A DNA stretch of 64,000 nt, taken from assembly GCA_022606425.2 (NCBI GenBank), contig JAHDVF020001023.1:186001-250000 (forward strand), read 5' to 3'. The translations under genes and the position numbers were made by a program. This document shows positions 63,341-64,000 of the stretch, piece by piece (the stretch's first letter is position 1; each line of letters begins with the position of its first letter). The notes beneath the pieces were generated by a model. It did no database searches and was not told where the DNA came from. It saw only the letters and a program-made list of their open reading frames with translations. Source of the DNA: Lepidostoma basale (lineage: Eukaryota; Arthropoda; Insecta; Trichoptera; Lepidostomatidae).

Positions 63341-64000
63341 ATAGCTTATGTATATCATAATAATTTTATTCTATAGAATTGTTGTTTTATTATTTCTTTC
63401 GAGTCAAAGGTAACAATTCATTTTTGGTACAAGGTGTATAGATGGATACTAAACATACGACCAGTTTTTAGATCTAATCTCGAAAACGACCGCCAGAGAC
63501 ATCTTCGACTTTGGTACGGTTGTTGAAAAAAATCTTAATCTATCTTCCCAGAGCACTGTTAGAGATAATACTCGTACTAATACACGAATGCGTGCGAGAA
63601 GAAAAAACAGCGAAGGTGAGATCACCTCGTGTTCGTCCCCTGGTATCTGTGGCAGACACCGGCAGGAGGCGGTGGCTGGAGGCTGGAGGTATGCGGACCA
63701 TGCGGTGAAGTTGTAAAAAGTTACATTTCACCTTCTTCATCTCAGTCTATGGCCATACGAGTACGTCCACAATAATTATTAGATTAAGTGGCAGAAAGAC
63801 AGGTGATAGACTTTTGACGATATCGACGAAAGTCGCCGGGAGTTATAAAAACTCACATGATAAATTCTTACGATGTATTCTATAAATATAATATCACTTG
63901 TATATAGTATTATCTTAAGTGTAAACAGAATTATTTTTTTGAAAAAATCTAAGAACCGAATATCCCATGTAAGATTATGGTAAATTTAAAGCATTATTTT
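63341..64000. other. No recognised feature
   Basis: Bases 63480-63780 have moderate GC and frames of about 65 codons on both strands without known motifs. Confidence 0.4.

Overview
The window looks like AT-rich insect nuclear DNA, most likely lepidopteran. That placement is an inference from repeat content: many truncated non-LTR retrotransposons, a tRNA-headed SINE, small inverted-repeat elements, and no operons or bacterial signals. I found no complete host gene. The best host-exon candidates are a minus-strand stretch at 2798-2974 with a good splice donor, an unrecognised plus-strand reading frame at 29701-30057, and a GC-rich block at 22240-22460. The rest is a repeat graveyard, probably intergenic or intronic.

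Names used below. NL1 is the dominant non-LTR family (RTE-like, clade not settled). Its reading frame runs almost to the 3' end and is followed only by a TTAG-type tail; NL1b is a sister family. NL2 is RTE-clade (61.7-62.6 kb, 37.8 kb). NL3 to NL10 are other reverse-transcriptase C-terminal remnants. NL7 is a Jockey-type fragment at 1.4-2.5 kb. SINE-T is a tRNA-headed SINE with two alternative 3' tails. SINE-R is a short element whose 3' half equals the NL1 3' end and whose 5' half is a diverged antisense copy of that same end.

The most interesting layer is a set of short foldback elements (HIR-A to HIR-F). Their arms carry hammerhead-ribozyme-like cores: a CUGANGA-type box, a stem-loop, GAAAC, two or four bases, GUC, then bases complementary to those before the first box. 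The cleanest are at 19988-20041, 58884-58922, 58997-59035 and 50222-50254. Hammerhead motifs are known in Penelope-like retroelements and retrozymes. Here they sit in inverted pairs, in several unrelated sequence families, all with one extra U after the first core box.

Layout. 0-9 kb: NL1 copies, a Jockey fragment nested between two HIR-A arms, and a transposase relic. 9-19 kb: reverse-transcriptase relics, SINE-T copies, a piggyBac-like MITE and HIR-C foldbacks. 19-28 kb: the HIR-D pair, a second piggyBac-like MITE, NL1b copies, palindromic HIR-A and a MITE with perfect 34-bp inverted repeats. 29-35 kb: SINE-R copies, an unrecognised reading frame, and an insertion with a 16-bp target duplication that contains large AT arrays. 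35-45 kb: NL3, NL4 and NL6 relics, a mariner-type MITE, a hAT-type MITE nested in NL1, and a 5'-inverted NL1 copy. 45-55 kb: SINE-T in NL1 twice, HIR-B, an NL8 relic and nested foldbacks. 55-64 kb: tandem duplications, NL5 split by the 58.9 kb hammerhead-like foldback, and the best-preserved NL2 copy. Nesting gives relative ages: several NL relics are older than the SINE, hAT and HIR elements that interrupt them.
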